In this document: positions 47,725-55,634 of the stretch, one piece after another
Position numbering within the stretch: position 1 is the first letter of the stretch
How the letters are laid out: each line of letters starts with the position of its first letter
Source: CAVPWP01 sp050789285
GTDB lineage: Bacteria > Pseudomonadota > Alphaproteobacteria > Rhodobacterales > Rhodobacteraceae
Assembly: GCF_050789285.1 (NCBI RefSeq)
Contig: NZ_JBOUVX010000001.1
Location: forward strand, 310,001 to 374,000
Direction: 5' to 3'
Length of the DNA stretch: 64,000 bases
Notes under the pieces: generated by a model
Seen by the model: only the letters and a program-made list of their open reading frames with translations
What the model was told of the DNA's origin: nothing
Database searches by the model: none
Position numbers and translations under genes: made by a program

Positions 47725-48882
47725 ATGATTGCAGGACATACAGGGAAGGGGTCGGTGAGACCTCACAAGAACCGGCCTCTCTCGCTGTCTTCCGCAGTCT
47801 TCTTGGGCATTCTCGCATCGTTCTCCGGGCAGGCATCGGCCCAGGAGGCCGTGACCGACGACCCGCAGGCCAGCAGTGCCGCTCCTGCGGAGGACAGCGA
47901 CAGCGTGGGCTTCGGGGCAGGGTCCTTCGTGGCGGTCCCAATTCCGGTCAACGATCCGACGTTCGGAACCGGGCTGGTCTTGGGCGGCGGTTACCTGTTC
48001 AAGGCCGACGAAGGGTCCAACACAAGCTTCATCGGCGGGGGCGTGTTCGGCACGAACGAAGGAAGCCGGGCCGGCGGGATCGGCGGAAGCTTCTCGTTCG
48101 ACGACAAGCGCTACAACCTGTTCGGGTTTCTCGGCGCTGCGGACGTGAGCTACGATCTTTTCATTCTCGGCGAGCCGGTGCGTATCGAACAACAAGGCGT
48201 CGCCTTCCAGGGGCAGTTTCGGTACGGGTTTTCGGATACCCTGTCTGCCGGGGTCTCGCTCCGCTATCTTGAAAGCCAACTCTCCGGCGTGAACGGAACG
48301 GAGCTTCCAGAGCAGATTCAAGATCTTACGGACATCTCGATCGCGACGGTCGGGATTGTGGGCCAGTGGGACACACGCGACAACACGTTCTATCCCACCG
48401 CAGGCAGCTTCCTCGACTTCGAGGTGACGTACAACGAACAGTCCGGCGGGCGGAACCTGACCTACACGCGTTCCACCATCGGCTATGACCACTTCTGGTC
48501 ACTTGGCGAACGCTCGGTCATCGCAGCCCGCGTGGCGGGCTGTGGCGTGCAGGACAAGGCGCCGTTCTTCGACACCTGTCTTCTGGGCTCGGAGATCCGC
48601 GGTTTTTCGCTGTTCGAGTTCTACGGCGACCAGATGGTGGCGGCGCAGGCCGAGTATCGCGGACGCTTCAACGAGCGTTTCGGCTATGTCGCCTTCGCCG
48701 GTCTTGGAGATGTCCGCCGCAACATCCTTTCCCTCTCGCTCGACAGCGGAACCCGCTACGCAGGTGGTGTCGGCGGGCGACTTCGGGTGTCCAAGGAGTT
48801 TGATCTCGACGTCTCGCTCGATGTCACCTACAACGACAAGGACGAGAGCTACGTCTATTTCTACGTCGGGCAGTCCTTCTGA
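47725..48882 (+). CDS. BamA/TamA-type surface-antigen barrel without POTRA domains
   Basis: A 385-residue protein with signal sequence (LSLSSAVFLGILASFSGQASA) and a beta-barrel that starts VPIPVNDPTFGTGLVLGGGY, a typical opening of D15/Omp85-like patatin-type or stand-alone barrels. GQWDTRDNTFYPTAGSFLDF (about residue 215) is the Omp85 D-x-R-x4-P-x-x-G motif. It ends in YFYVGQSF with terminal Phe. Only about 70 residues separate the signal peptide from the barrel, too few for POTRA domains. ATG 47725 is used. GTG 47755 behind GGGAAGGGG is a good alternative with a shorter leader. Confidence 0.75.
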   Translation: MIAGHTGKGSVRPHKNRPLSLSSAVFLGILASFSGQASAQEAVTDDPQASSAAPAEDSDSVGFGAGSFVAVPIPVNDPTFGTGLVLGGGYLFKADEGSNTSFIGGGVFGTNEGSRAGGIGGSFSFDDKRYNLFGFLGAADVSYDLFILGEPVRIEQQGVAFQGQFRYGFSDTLSAGVSLRYLESQLSGVNGTELPEQIQDLTDISIATVGIVGQWDTRDNTFYPTAGSFLDFEVTYNEQSGGRNLTYTRSTIGYDHFWSLGERSVIAARVAGCGVQDKAPFFDTCLLGSEIRGFSLFEFYGDQMVAAQAEYRGRFNERFGYVAFAGLGDVRRNILSLSLDSGTRYAGGVGGRLRVSKEFDLDVSLDVTYNDKDESYVYFYVGQSF

Positions 48883-49102
48883 CCGACGACCCGACTGACG
48901 GTTCACATCCATTACCAAGCAGTCCGCTCTGCCGGATGAGCGCGGTGCGCCTACCGGGTTGGCCGTGTCGCGCGCCGGGGCGTTCGCGGTCCGGCCCTGC
49001 AGGTCGCGTGTTTGCGGACGGACCCGTTCATGGGAGTGATGAAATGTTCAACTGAGCCTTGGTGGTAGTGAGACTCACGCAACTGGCTGAAGGAACGGAT
49101 GG

Positions 49103-50119
49103 ATGATGAAGCGCATCTTGCTGTGCACGATCTTGATCTACGCCCCCACCGTCGCATCGTCCGAACCCATCGCGGTCAATCCGGACAACTTCGTGCGCGC
49201 CGAGTCCGACCTTTACTTCGGAAATACGGTCGCCAACGGCGGGTTCGGACGCTTTGACCACACCCGCGAGCCTGCGCCGATCGACAAGCAGACGGTGATC
49301 CGGCTGAACCGCGACACGATCTATTCCGCTGCCGTCTTCGATCTGGACGCCGGGCCGGTGACTATCACCAAGCCCGACTCCGGCGAACGCTACATGTCGA
49401 TGCAAGTCATCGATCAGGATCACTACACCTTCGACGTCGTGCACGAACCCGGACCGTTCACGCTGACCCGCGAGGCCGTCGGCACGCGCTATGTCATCAT
49501 CGGAACGCGCACCCTCGTGGATCCGAACGACCCGGAGGACATGGCCGCCGCGCATGCGCTGCAGGACGCCATCAAGGTCGAACAGGACGACGTGGGCACC
49601 TTCGACGCGCCGGAATGGGACAAGGCGAGCCAGGACAAGGTGCGCGCCGCGCTTCTGGAGCTGGCCAGTATGATGCCGGATACCCGCGCCATGTACGGCA
49701 GCCGCGACGAGACGGAACCCGTCCGTTTCCTCATCGGGGCCGCGCAGGGCTGGGGCGGGCTCGCCGCGACGGAAGCGCTCTACCTCAACGTGGTTCCCGA
49801 GCGCAACGACGGCGAGACGGTCCATCTGCTTCGGGTCGACCCCGAAGCTGTGCCGGTCGGCGGCTTCTGGTCGGTAAGCCTTTACAACGCAGAGGGCTAC
49901 TACGTCGAAAATGAATACGACGCCTACACCCTGAACAACATCACGGCAGAAAGGTCCCCGGACGGCCTGGTCGTCATCCAGTTCGGAGGGTGCGACGGCG
50001 TCATCGCGAACTGCCTTCCCACCCCGCCGGGCTGGAACTACATGGTCCGCCTTTACCGGCCGTCAGAGGCGATCCTGAACGGCAGTTGGACCTTCCCCGT
50101 GGCCGAACCCGTGGAATAA
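49103..50119 (+). CDS. Exported DUF1254/DUF1214 protein (short form)
   Basis: A 338-residue protein with leader ILLCTILIYAPTVASS. The DUF1254 part carries QTVIRLNRDTIYSAAVFDLD (about 62-81) and SGERYMSMQVIDQDHYTFD. The DUF1214 part carries GGFWSVSLYNAEGYYVENEY (about 253-272) and ends LNGSWTFPVAEP. These two domains usually occur together in exported proteins whose biochemical role is unknown. They have been noted in plant-microbe and virus contexts without a mechanism. The start is supported by GAAGGA. A longer paralogue follows 150 bases downstream. Confidence 0.82.
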   Translation: MMKRILLCTILIYAPTVASSEPIAVNPDNFVRAESDLYFGNTVANGGFGRFDHTREPAPIDKQTVIRLNRDTIYSAAVFDLDAGPVTITKPDSGERYMSMQVIDQDHYTFDVVHEPGPFTLTREAVGTRYVIIGTRTLVDPNDPEDMAAAHALQDAIKVEQDDVGTFDAPEWDKASQDKVRAALLELASMMPDTRAMYGSRDETEPVRFLIGAAQGWGGLAATEALYLNVVPERNDGETVHLLRVDPEAVPVGGFWSVSLYNAEGYYVENEYDAYTLNNITAERSPDGLVVIQFGGCDGVIANCLPTPPGWNYMVRLYRPSEAILNGSWTFPVAEPVE

Positions 50120-50269
50120 GCGGCGCGCCGCGGCACGTGGGCCCGCCGGTCTTGCGGCGGAACGCGCGCGGTCTTCGGGGATGAACACGACCTTGCCCCC
50201 GATGTGGAGGGGGGCGGGCCAGGGCACTGCCCGTCCCGATCGGGACAGGTCAACAGCAAAGGACACGTG

Positions 50270-51649
50270 ATGAAGCGGCGCACATTTCTGCAGGCTGGCG
50301 CATCGGCAATCGTTCTTCCGATGCCTGCCCTCGGTCAATCGAACGGCGAAGATATCGGCGCGCTTGCGCGCGAGGCCTACATCTACACTTATCCGATGGT
50401 AGAGAACTATCTCTCGATCTACCAGTTCGCGCTCGACCCGACAGGAGACCAGTACAAGGGGCCCCCGAACGCCATTCACAACGTGGCCCGCGTGTTCACG
50501 CCCGAGGACCGCGGGGTGGTGACGCCGAACTCGGACACACCCTATTCCTTCCTGATCATGGACCTCCGTGCCGAGCCGCTGGTCGTCAGCTTGCCGCCGG
50601 TCGAGGCGGATCGGTACTACTCCCTGCAGATTGTCGATCTTTACAGCCACAACGTGGACTATGTCGGCACACGACTGGACGGCAACGGCGGCGGGAACTT
50701 CCTGATCGCCGGTCCCGGCTGGACCGGAGAGGCGCCGGAAGGGATCGTGCGGACGATCCGCATTCCGACGCAGATCGTCTATTCCCAGTTCCGCACCCAG
50801 CTTTACGATGACGCCGATCTCGACCGGGTTCGCGAGATCCAGGCGGGTTACGGTGTCCAGCCGCTTTCAAGCTTCGTGGGCGCCGAGCCTCCGCCTGCGC
50901 CGCCGGCTGTCGACTGGCCAAGGATCAGCCGGGACACCGCGCAGCCGGACTTCTGGTCCTATGCGAACTTCCTTCTTCAGTTCGCGCCACCGCTTCCCTG
51001 GGAGGAAGAGGTGCGGAACCGCTTCGCCGCGATCGGGGTCGCGCCGGCGATCGGCTGGCCGGCAACGGATTTGCCTGATGACCTGCGGTCCACCGTGGTC
51101 GAAGCCGGCGATGCGGCGCTCGTCGAGATCCAGGAGACGCTTCTCAGGGAGGTCACGTCCTCGCGCGGTCTCTTCGGTTCGCCCGAGGCGATGCGCGGAA
51201 AGTACATGCAGCGCGCGCTTGGGGCGATGGGCGGACTCTACGGTCTTGAGGAAGACGAGGCCCTTTACGAAACCTACCTGCTCGACTCGGAAGGGAAGCG
51301 GCTCGACAGCTCGACGCATGACTACGTCATGCGGTTTGATGCCGACGCGCTGCCACCCGCCGGCGCGTTCTGGTCGGTGACGATGTATGACGGCGAGAAG
51401 TTCCTCGTCGACAATCCGCTGGACCGATACCTGATCAACTCGGGCATGCTCGACCGACTGACGACCACCGATGCCGGAGAGATCATCCTCTATCTCCAGA
51501 AGGACAGTCCCGGTCCCGACCTGGAAAGCAACTGGCTTCCCGCCCCGGACGGGGAGATGGGGGTCGTGATGCGGATCTACCTGCCCGATGCCTCGGCGAT
51601 CGAAGGAAGCTGGAGACCGCCCGCGATCGAGGTCGCCGGCGACAACTGA
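50270..51649 (+). CDS. Tat-exported DUF1254/DUF1214 protein (long form)
   Basis: A 459-residue protein with a twin-arginine leader (MKRRTFLQAGASAIVLPMPA) where RRTFLQ fits the Tat consensus, suggesting export in folded form. DUF1254 spans about residues 55-190 (AYIYTYPMVENYLSIYQFAL; VVTPNSDTPYSFLIMDLRAE; ADRYYSLQIVDLYSHNVDY). DUF1214 spans about residues 345-450 (GAFWSVTMYDGEKFLVDNPL; EGSWRPPAIEV). AAAGGA precedes ATG 50270. It is a paralogue of the upstream gene, though that copy has a Sec-type leader. A difference in export route between paired paralogues is unusual. Confidence 0.85.
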   Translation: MKRRTFLQAGASAIVLPMPALGQSNGEDIGALAREAYIYTYPMVENYLSIYQFALDPTGDQYKGPPNAIHNVARVFTPEDRGVVTPNSDTPYSFLIMDLRAEPLVVSLPPVEADRYYSLQIVDLYSHNVDYVGTRLDGNGGGNFLIAGPGWTGEAPEGIVRTIRIPTQIVYSQFRTQLYDDADLDRVREIQAGYGVQPLSSFVGAEPPPAPPAVDWPRISRDTAQPDFWSYANFLLQFAPPLPWEEEVRNRFAAIGVAPAIGWPATDLPDDLRSTVVEAGDAALVEIQETLLREVTSSRGLFGSPEAMRGKYMQRALGAMGGLYGLEEDEALYETYLLDSEGKRLDSSTHDYVMRFDADALPPAGAFWSVTMYDGEKFLVDNPLDRYLINSGMLDRLTTTDAGEIILYLQKDSPGPDLESNWLPAPDGEMGVVMRIYLPDASAIEGSWRPPAIEVAGDN

Positions 51650-52042
51650 GGACCATGGCAAAGGCACGCGGACACGGTCGCGCGCAGGTACGGCAGTGCC
51701 ATGCCGGTCCGGGCCCAGGGGGCGCCGTCTTCGCCATGCGTTTCGCCGTCCGACGAGCCATACAGCCTTCGCGGACCAGCGGGTTCGGCCACAACAGGTC
51801 ACGGGCTTCACGCTTGTGACCGGACGGCATCTTTTGTGCACGAGGACGCGTTCGGATTGCTCGGACCTGACCGGGGGTGAGTCTCCGCCGGCCGGGTGGG
51901 GGGCCTGCTCAGTGCGGTCACAGTCGACCCCTTGGCGCGCCCAACGATTGTGCAGCGCGCGAACGGAGGGCGTGTCGCCGTCGCATCGTCGACAAGGCCC
52001 TTGACTATGGCCGTGGCACCAGCATCCTCGAAACACAACTTT
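51650..52042. other. Gap between DUF1254 gene and amiC leader
   Basis: Nearly 400 bases without a gene I recognise. The ami promoter should lie here. A TTGACT at about 52002-52007 is the best -35-like element, but no good -10 follows. Frames in this region are short and Arg/Pro-rich. Confidence 0.35.
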
Positions 52043-52099
52043 CCGGTCGATCGTGACCGGCGGGCATTCGGGCCCCGCATCGCCTCCGGCTTCCGGGGG
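52043..52099 (+). promoter_or_regulatory. Three-hairpin leader upstream of amiC
   Basis: Hairpin 1 is CCGGTC-GATCGT-GACCGG (52043-52060). Hairpin 2 is GGGC-ATTCGG-GCCC (52062-52075). Hairpin 3 is a 7-bp stem CCTCCGG/CCGGGGG with loop CTT (52083-52099). Hairpins 1 and 2 both have six-base loops, the architecture known for ANTAR-protein RNA targets. The conserved A1/G4 loop bases are not matched, since only loop 2 has A at position 1. Hairpin 3 covers the GGGGGA ribosome site of amiC. AmiR in this operon is an ANTAR protein, so RNA-level control is plausible. Confidence 0.5.
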
Positions 52100-52104
52100 A
52101 CAAG

Positions 52105-53220
52105 ATGCGGGGCATTTTCGTTCTTGGGGGACGAAACGTGCGACCAAGCGTCGAGATTGGGGTGCTGTTCTCCCGCTCCGGCAGCTATGCGCTGATCAGC
52201 GAGGCGTGCCGAAAAGGCGCGCTGTCGGCGGTCGACCTGGTCAATGCCGACGACCGCTTCCCCTTCCGCCTTGTCGCCGTCGAGCGCGACCCGCGCGGGA
52301 ACGTCGATCAATATGGCCCGCTTTGCGCCGAGATCCTCACCCAAAGCGCCGCGCGGCACATCGTGGGCTGCGTCACCTCGTGGAGCCGGAAGGAAGTCAT
52401 CCCCACACTCGAGAAGTGCGGCGGCGCGCTTTGGTATCCGTGTCCGTATGAAGGGTTCGAGGCGTCGGACCACGTGGTCTATACCCACGCCTGTCCCAAT
52501 CAGCATCTTCTGCCGCTTCTGGCCTGGGCCTTCCCGCGTTTCGGGCGGAAGGTCTACCTGACCGGGTCGAACTACATCTGGGGGTGGGAGATCAACCGCG
52601 TCGCGCGCGACCGGGTTCTTGCCGCCGATGGTGCGGTGACGGGCGAACGGTATCTGCCGATCGGCGACACCGATGTCGCGCACATCATCGAGGAACTGAA
52701 AGCCGTGCGTCCGTCGTTCGTGCTGAACTCGCTGATCGGACCGTCGGCTTACGAGTTTCTCAAGGCATACAAGGCACTTGGCATCCAGGACGCGCATTTC
52801 CGGCCGGACGTCTGCCCCGTCCTGTCCTGCAACCTGACCGAATGCGAACTGGGCGTGCTGGGCGACGCGGGGGAGGGGCTGATCTCGGCCGGGCCCTACT
52901 TCCGGCAAGAGGACGGGGCCTTCGGCTCGTCCTTCGAGGCCGCAAGCCACGATGCGGTACGGACCATCGCGCTGCGGCTTGCCGCCCACGCCGATCCCTC
53001 GGCGGCCCGGCTTCCGGAGCTTTTGCAGAGGCCGGTCGAGGGCGGGCTCGCGATCGATCCCGAGACCCACCACGTCACACTGCCGGCCCTGATAGCCCAG
53101 GTGCGGGGCGGTCGGTTCCGGGTGCTCGACACTCATCCCAGCGTGGCGCCCGACCCCTATCTGTCGCGGCCCGACCGTCAGCCGGCGACGACCGGTCCAG
53201 CCTTGCGGGTGGTGACATGA
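52105..53220 (+). CDS. amiC: AmiC-type amide sensor (negative regulator)
   Basis: A 371-residue periplasmic-binding-protein-fold protein (Peripla_BP_5-like) without a clear signal peptide, as expected for cytoplasmic AmiC. VEIGVLFSRSGSYALISEAC begins the first lobe. VKSWSRKEVIPTL-like and YPCPYEGFEASDHVVYTHAC segments line the cleft. In Pseudomonas AmiC holds AmiR until a short amide binds, then releases it. ATG 52105 follows GGGGGA. GTG 52138 is an alternative. The stop overlaps amiR by ATGA, matching the AmiC-AmiR pair seen elsewhere. A urea/branched-chain binding protein is the main alternative. Confidence 0.82.
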   Translation: MRGIFVLGGRNVRPSVEIGVLFSRSGSYALISEACRKGALSAVDLVNADDRFPFRLVAVERDPRGNVDQYGPLCAEILTQSAARHIVGCVTSWSRKEVIPTLEKCGGALWYPCPYEGFEASDHVVYTHACPNQHLLPLLAWAFPRFGRKVYLTGSNYIWGWEINRVARDRVLAADGAVTGERYLPIGDTDVAHIIEELKAVRPSFVLNSLIGPSAYEFLKAYKALGIQDAHFRPDVCPVLSCNLTECELGVLGDAGEGLISAGPYFRQEDGAFGSSFEAASHDAVRTIALRLAAHADPSAARLPELLQRPVEGGLAIDPETHHVTLPALIAQVRGGRFRVLDTHPSVAPDPYLSRPDRQPATTGPALRVVT

Positions 53221-53825
53221 GACAGCGGCTGAGCATTCCCGATCTCGGCGGCGCGAAAGCGGCGATCCTTCACCGGCCGCATCCCACGGTGACGGCCCTT
53301 TCACGCCAGCTTGTCGCGATCGGCCTCGAGGTCACCGACCACTGGCCGGATCTGCCGTCCGCCGCGTTGGGCGCCGACTACGTCTTCTTCGACGCGGACA
53401 TGGGGCATGACGGCCAGTTCCCCTGGGCTCCGGGGGCGGCGCCGATGCCAATGATCGCGCTGATCGGGTCAGAGGCGCCCGGACGCATCGAATGGGCGCT
53501 TTCGGCGGGGGCGGCCGCGCAGCTTCTGAAACCGGTCGGGGACCATGGCGTCTATTCCGCCCTGCTGATCGCGCGGCAGGCCTTCGAGGCACGGCGCGCG
53601 CTGGGGGCGGAAGTCAACGACCTTAAACGCCGGCTTGCAGATCGCCAGACGGTCGTTCGCGCGGTCACCCTGCTGGCGGCACGGGGCAAGTCGGAAGACG
53701 AGGCCTATGCGCAACTCCGCCAGATCGCCATGGCGTGGCGCGAAACGATCGAAATGGCGGCGCACCGCATCGTCGCGCAGCACTCGGGAGGGGAGGGGCC
53801 GGATGGTCGACGCAAGCCTTCCTGA
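53217..53825 (+). CDS. amiR: AmiR-type ANTAR transcription antiterminator
   Basis: A 202-residue protein. The N-terminal half is a pseudo-receiver (AAILHRPHPTVTALSRQLVA; DYVFFDADMGHDGQFPW) followed by a coiled coil (LGAEVNDLKRRLADRQTVVR). The C-terminal ANTAR helices are VRAVTLLAARGKSEDEAYAQ and LRQIAMAWRETIEMAAHRIV. ANTAR proteins bind dual-hairpin RNA to prevent transcription termination. It overlaps amiC at its start by ATGA and the permease gene at its end by 23 bases, placing it inside the amide operon. Confidence 0.85.
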   Translation: MRQRLSIPDLGGAKAAILHRPHPTVTALSRQLVAIGLEVTDHWPDLPSAALGADYVFFDADMGHDGQFPWAPGAAPMPMIALIGSEAPGRIEWALSAGAAAQLLKPVGDHGVYSALLIARQAFEARRALGAEVNDLKRRLADRQTVVRAVTLLAARGKSEDEAYAQLRQIAMAWRETIEMAAHRIVAQHSGGEGPDGRRKPS

Positions 53826-54684
53826 GACCGCGCCCCGAAGCGCGTGGTCGCGTCTTCTGCGCCGGAAGCTGGCGCTTCTCGGCCTGTTCCTGATTGCCGT
53901 CACGGTTCTTGGCGCTCTCCTGGCGCCCTATCTCACGAAGTTTCGTCCCGACGAGCAGCTTTTCGACGGGCTGACCCTTGAAGGGGCCCCCTTGCCGCCG
54001 GGCGGTGACTTCCTGCTGGGCACCGACCTGCTTGGGCGGGATCTGTTGACGCGGATTCTCTATGGCGCCCGCACCTCGCTGGTCATCGGGGTCGCGGCCA
54101 ACGGGCTCGCGCTGATCATTGGAACGCTCGTCGGGGTGACCGCCGGGTATTTTCGCGGCTGGATCGGCAGCGTGCTCATGCGCTTCACCGATCTGATGAT
54201 GGCGTTCCCGGCACTGTTGCTGGCCATCTGCCTGGCGGCGATCTTCCAGCCGTCGCTCTGGATCGTGGCGCTGGTGATCGCACTCGTGAACTGGGTCCAG
54301 ACGGCGCGGGTGATCTATACCGAGACGACGTCGCTGGCCGAGCGCGAGTTCATCGCCGCCGAACGCGCCATCGGCGCCGGCCACGGGCGCATCCTGTTCC
54401 TGCACATCCTGCCGCATCTGATGCCGATGATCATCGTCTGGGGCACGCTCGGCATCTCGACGACGGTGCTTCTCGAGGCGACGCTGTCCTATCTGGGGAT
54501 CGGGGTGCAGCCGCCGACGCCGTCGTGGGGCAACATCATCTTCGAGAACCAGACCTACTTCCAGGCGGCGCCGTGGCTCGTGTTCTTCCCCGGCATTGCC
54601 ATCCTGCTTCTGGCCTTGTCGTTCAACCTGGTCGGCGACGCCCTGCGCGACGTTCTCGATCCGACGCAGAGAGGGCGCGACTGA
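53803..54684 (+). CDS. Dipeptide-type ABC permease, DppC-like
   Basis: A 293-residue inner-membrane protein with a cytoplasmic N-terminus, then LALLGLFLIAVTVLGALLAP and FLLGTDLLGRDLLTRILYGA, the N-terminal OppC motif. About six membrane segments are present, with the EAA loop in AAERAIGAGHGRILFLHILP. GGGAGGGGA precedes ATG 53803. It pairs with the next gene to form the channel of a peptide-family importer. Association with AmiCR and an amidase points to short amides or amide-bearing compounds as the substrate, which is inference. Confidence 0.85.
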   Translation: MVDASLPETAPRSAWSRLLRRKLALLGLFLIAVTVLGALLAPYLTKFRPDEQLFDGLTLEGAPLPPGGDFLLGTDLLGRDLLTRILYGARTSLVIGVAANGLALIIGTLVGVTAGYFRGWIGSVLMRFTDLMMAFPALLLAICLAAIFQPSLWIVALVIALVNWVQTARVIYTETTSLAEREFIAAERAIGAGHGRILFLHILPHLMPMIIVWGTLGISTTVLLEATLSYLGIGVQPPTPSWGNIIFENQTYFQAAPWLVFFPGIAILLLALSFNLVGDALRDVLDPTQRGRD

Positions 54685-55604
54685 TGGCGGCCTATCTTGC
54701 GCGCCGCCTCATCCAGGCGGCCCTGATCCTTCTTGGGGTCTCCTTCATCACCTTCTTCCTGCTCTACGCGCTTCCGGCCGACCCGGTGCGCCAGATCGCC
54801 GGCAGGTCGGCAACACCCGAGACGGTCGAGAACATCCGGCGGCAGCTTGGCCTCGACCAGCCCTTCGCGGTGCAGTACTGGCGGTATCTCTCGGGTCTGG
54901 TCCAGGGCGACCTCGGCCGCTCGTACCTGCAGAAGTCGCAGGTGTCCGAGCTGATCGCCGCGCGACTTCCGGCAACGCTTCTGCTGATGGCGGGGGCGAT
55001 CGTCTGCGAGCTGACGCTGGGCTTGACGATGGGGGTCGTGGCGGCCATGCGGCGCGGCACGGCGGCCGACAACTCGCTGATGATCGCCAGCTTCGTCGGT
55101 GTCTCGGCGCCGCAGTTCGTCGTGGGATTGCTTCTTCTCTACGTCTTCGCGGTCAAGCTCGGCTGGTTCCCGATCGGCGGCTACGGCACCTTTGCGCACC
55201 TCGTCCTGCCATCTCTCACGCTGGGGATCCTCGGTGCGGGATGGTACAGCCGCATGATGCGCTCCTCGATGATCGAGGTCCTTCGCCAGGACTACATCAG
55301 GACCGCCCGCGCCAAGGGCCTGATGCGCAGGCGCATCCTGTTCCGCCACGCGCTTCCGAACGCAATCCTACCCATCATCGCGATGATTGGGATCGACATC
55401 GGCGTCTTCATGGGCGGGATCGTCGTCGTTGAAAGCGTTTTCGGCTGGCCGGGCATCGGTCAGCTCGCCTGGCAGGCGATCCAGCGCGTCGACATCCCGA
55501 TCATCATGGGCGTCACACTGGTTTCGGCCTGCGCGATCGTGCTCGGCAACCTTCTTGCCGACCTGATCACGCCCTTTATCGACCCCCGGATCAGGGTGCG
55601 CTGA
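54684..55604 (+). CDS. Dipeptide-type ABC permease, DppB-like
   Basis: A 306-residue protein with the OppB/DppB layout. N-terminal YLARRLIQAALILLGVSFIT is followed by RRQLGLDQPFAVQYWRYLSG. Six membrane segments follow with the EAA loop ARAKGLMRRRILFRHALPNA (about residues 208-227). ATG 54684 overlaps the previous stop by one base (TGATG), as is common in these operons. The order permease-C then permease-B then binding protein is unusual for dpp operons, where B usually precedes C. Confidence 0.87.
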   Translation: MAAYLARRLIQAALILLGVSFITFFLLYALPADPVRQIAGRSATPETVENIRRQLGLDQPFAVQYWRYLSGLVQGDLGRSYLQKSQVSELIAARLPATLLLMAGAIVCELTLGLTMGVVAAMRRGTAADNSLMIASFVGVSAPQFVVGLLLLYVFAVKLGWFPIGGYGTFAHLVLPSLTLGILGAGWYSRMMRSSMIEVLRQDYIRTARAKGLMRRRILFRHALPNAILPIIAMIGIDIGVFMGGIVVVESVFGWPGIGQLAWQAIQRVDIPIIMGVTLVSACAIVLGNLLADLITPFIDPRIRVR

Positions 55605-55634
55605 TCCAAACCCACCAACCGACAGGAGCGAAAG

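Noticed and set aside
52043..52075. Confident ANTAR target RNA motif
   Set aside because: Loop size and pairing fit but the conserved A1 and G4 loop bases are not both present, so it is reported only as a candidate leader.
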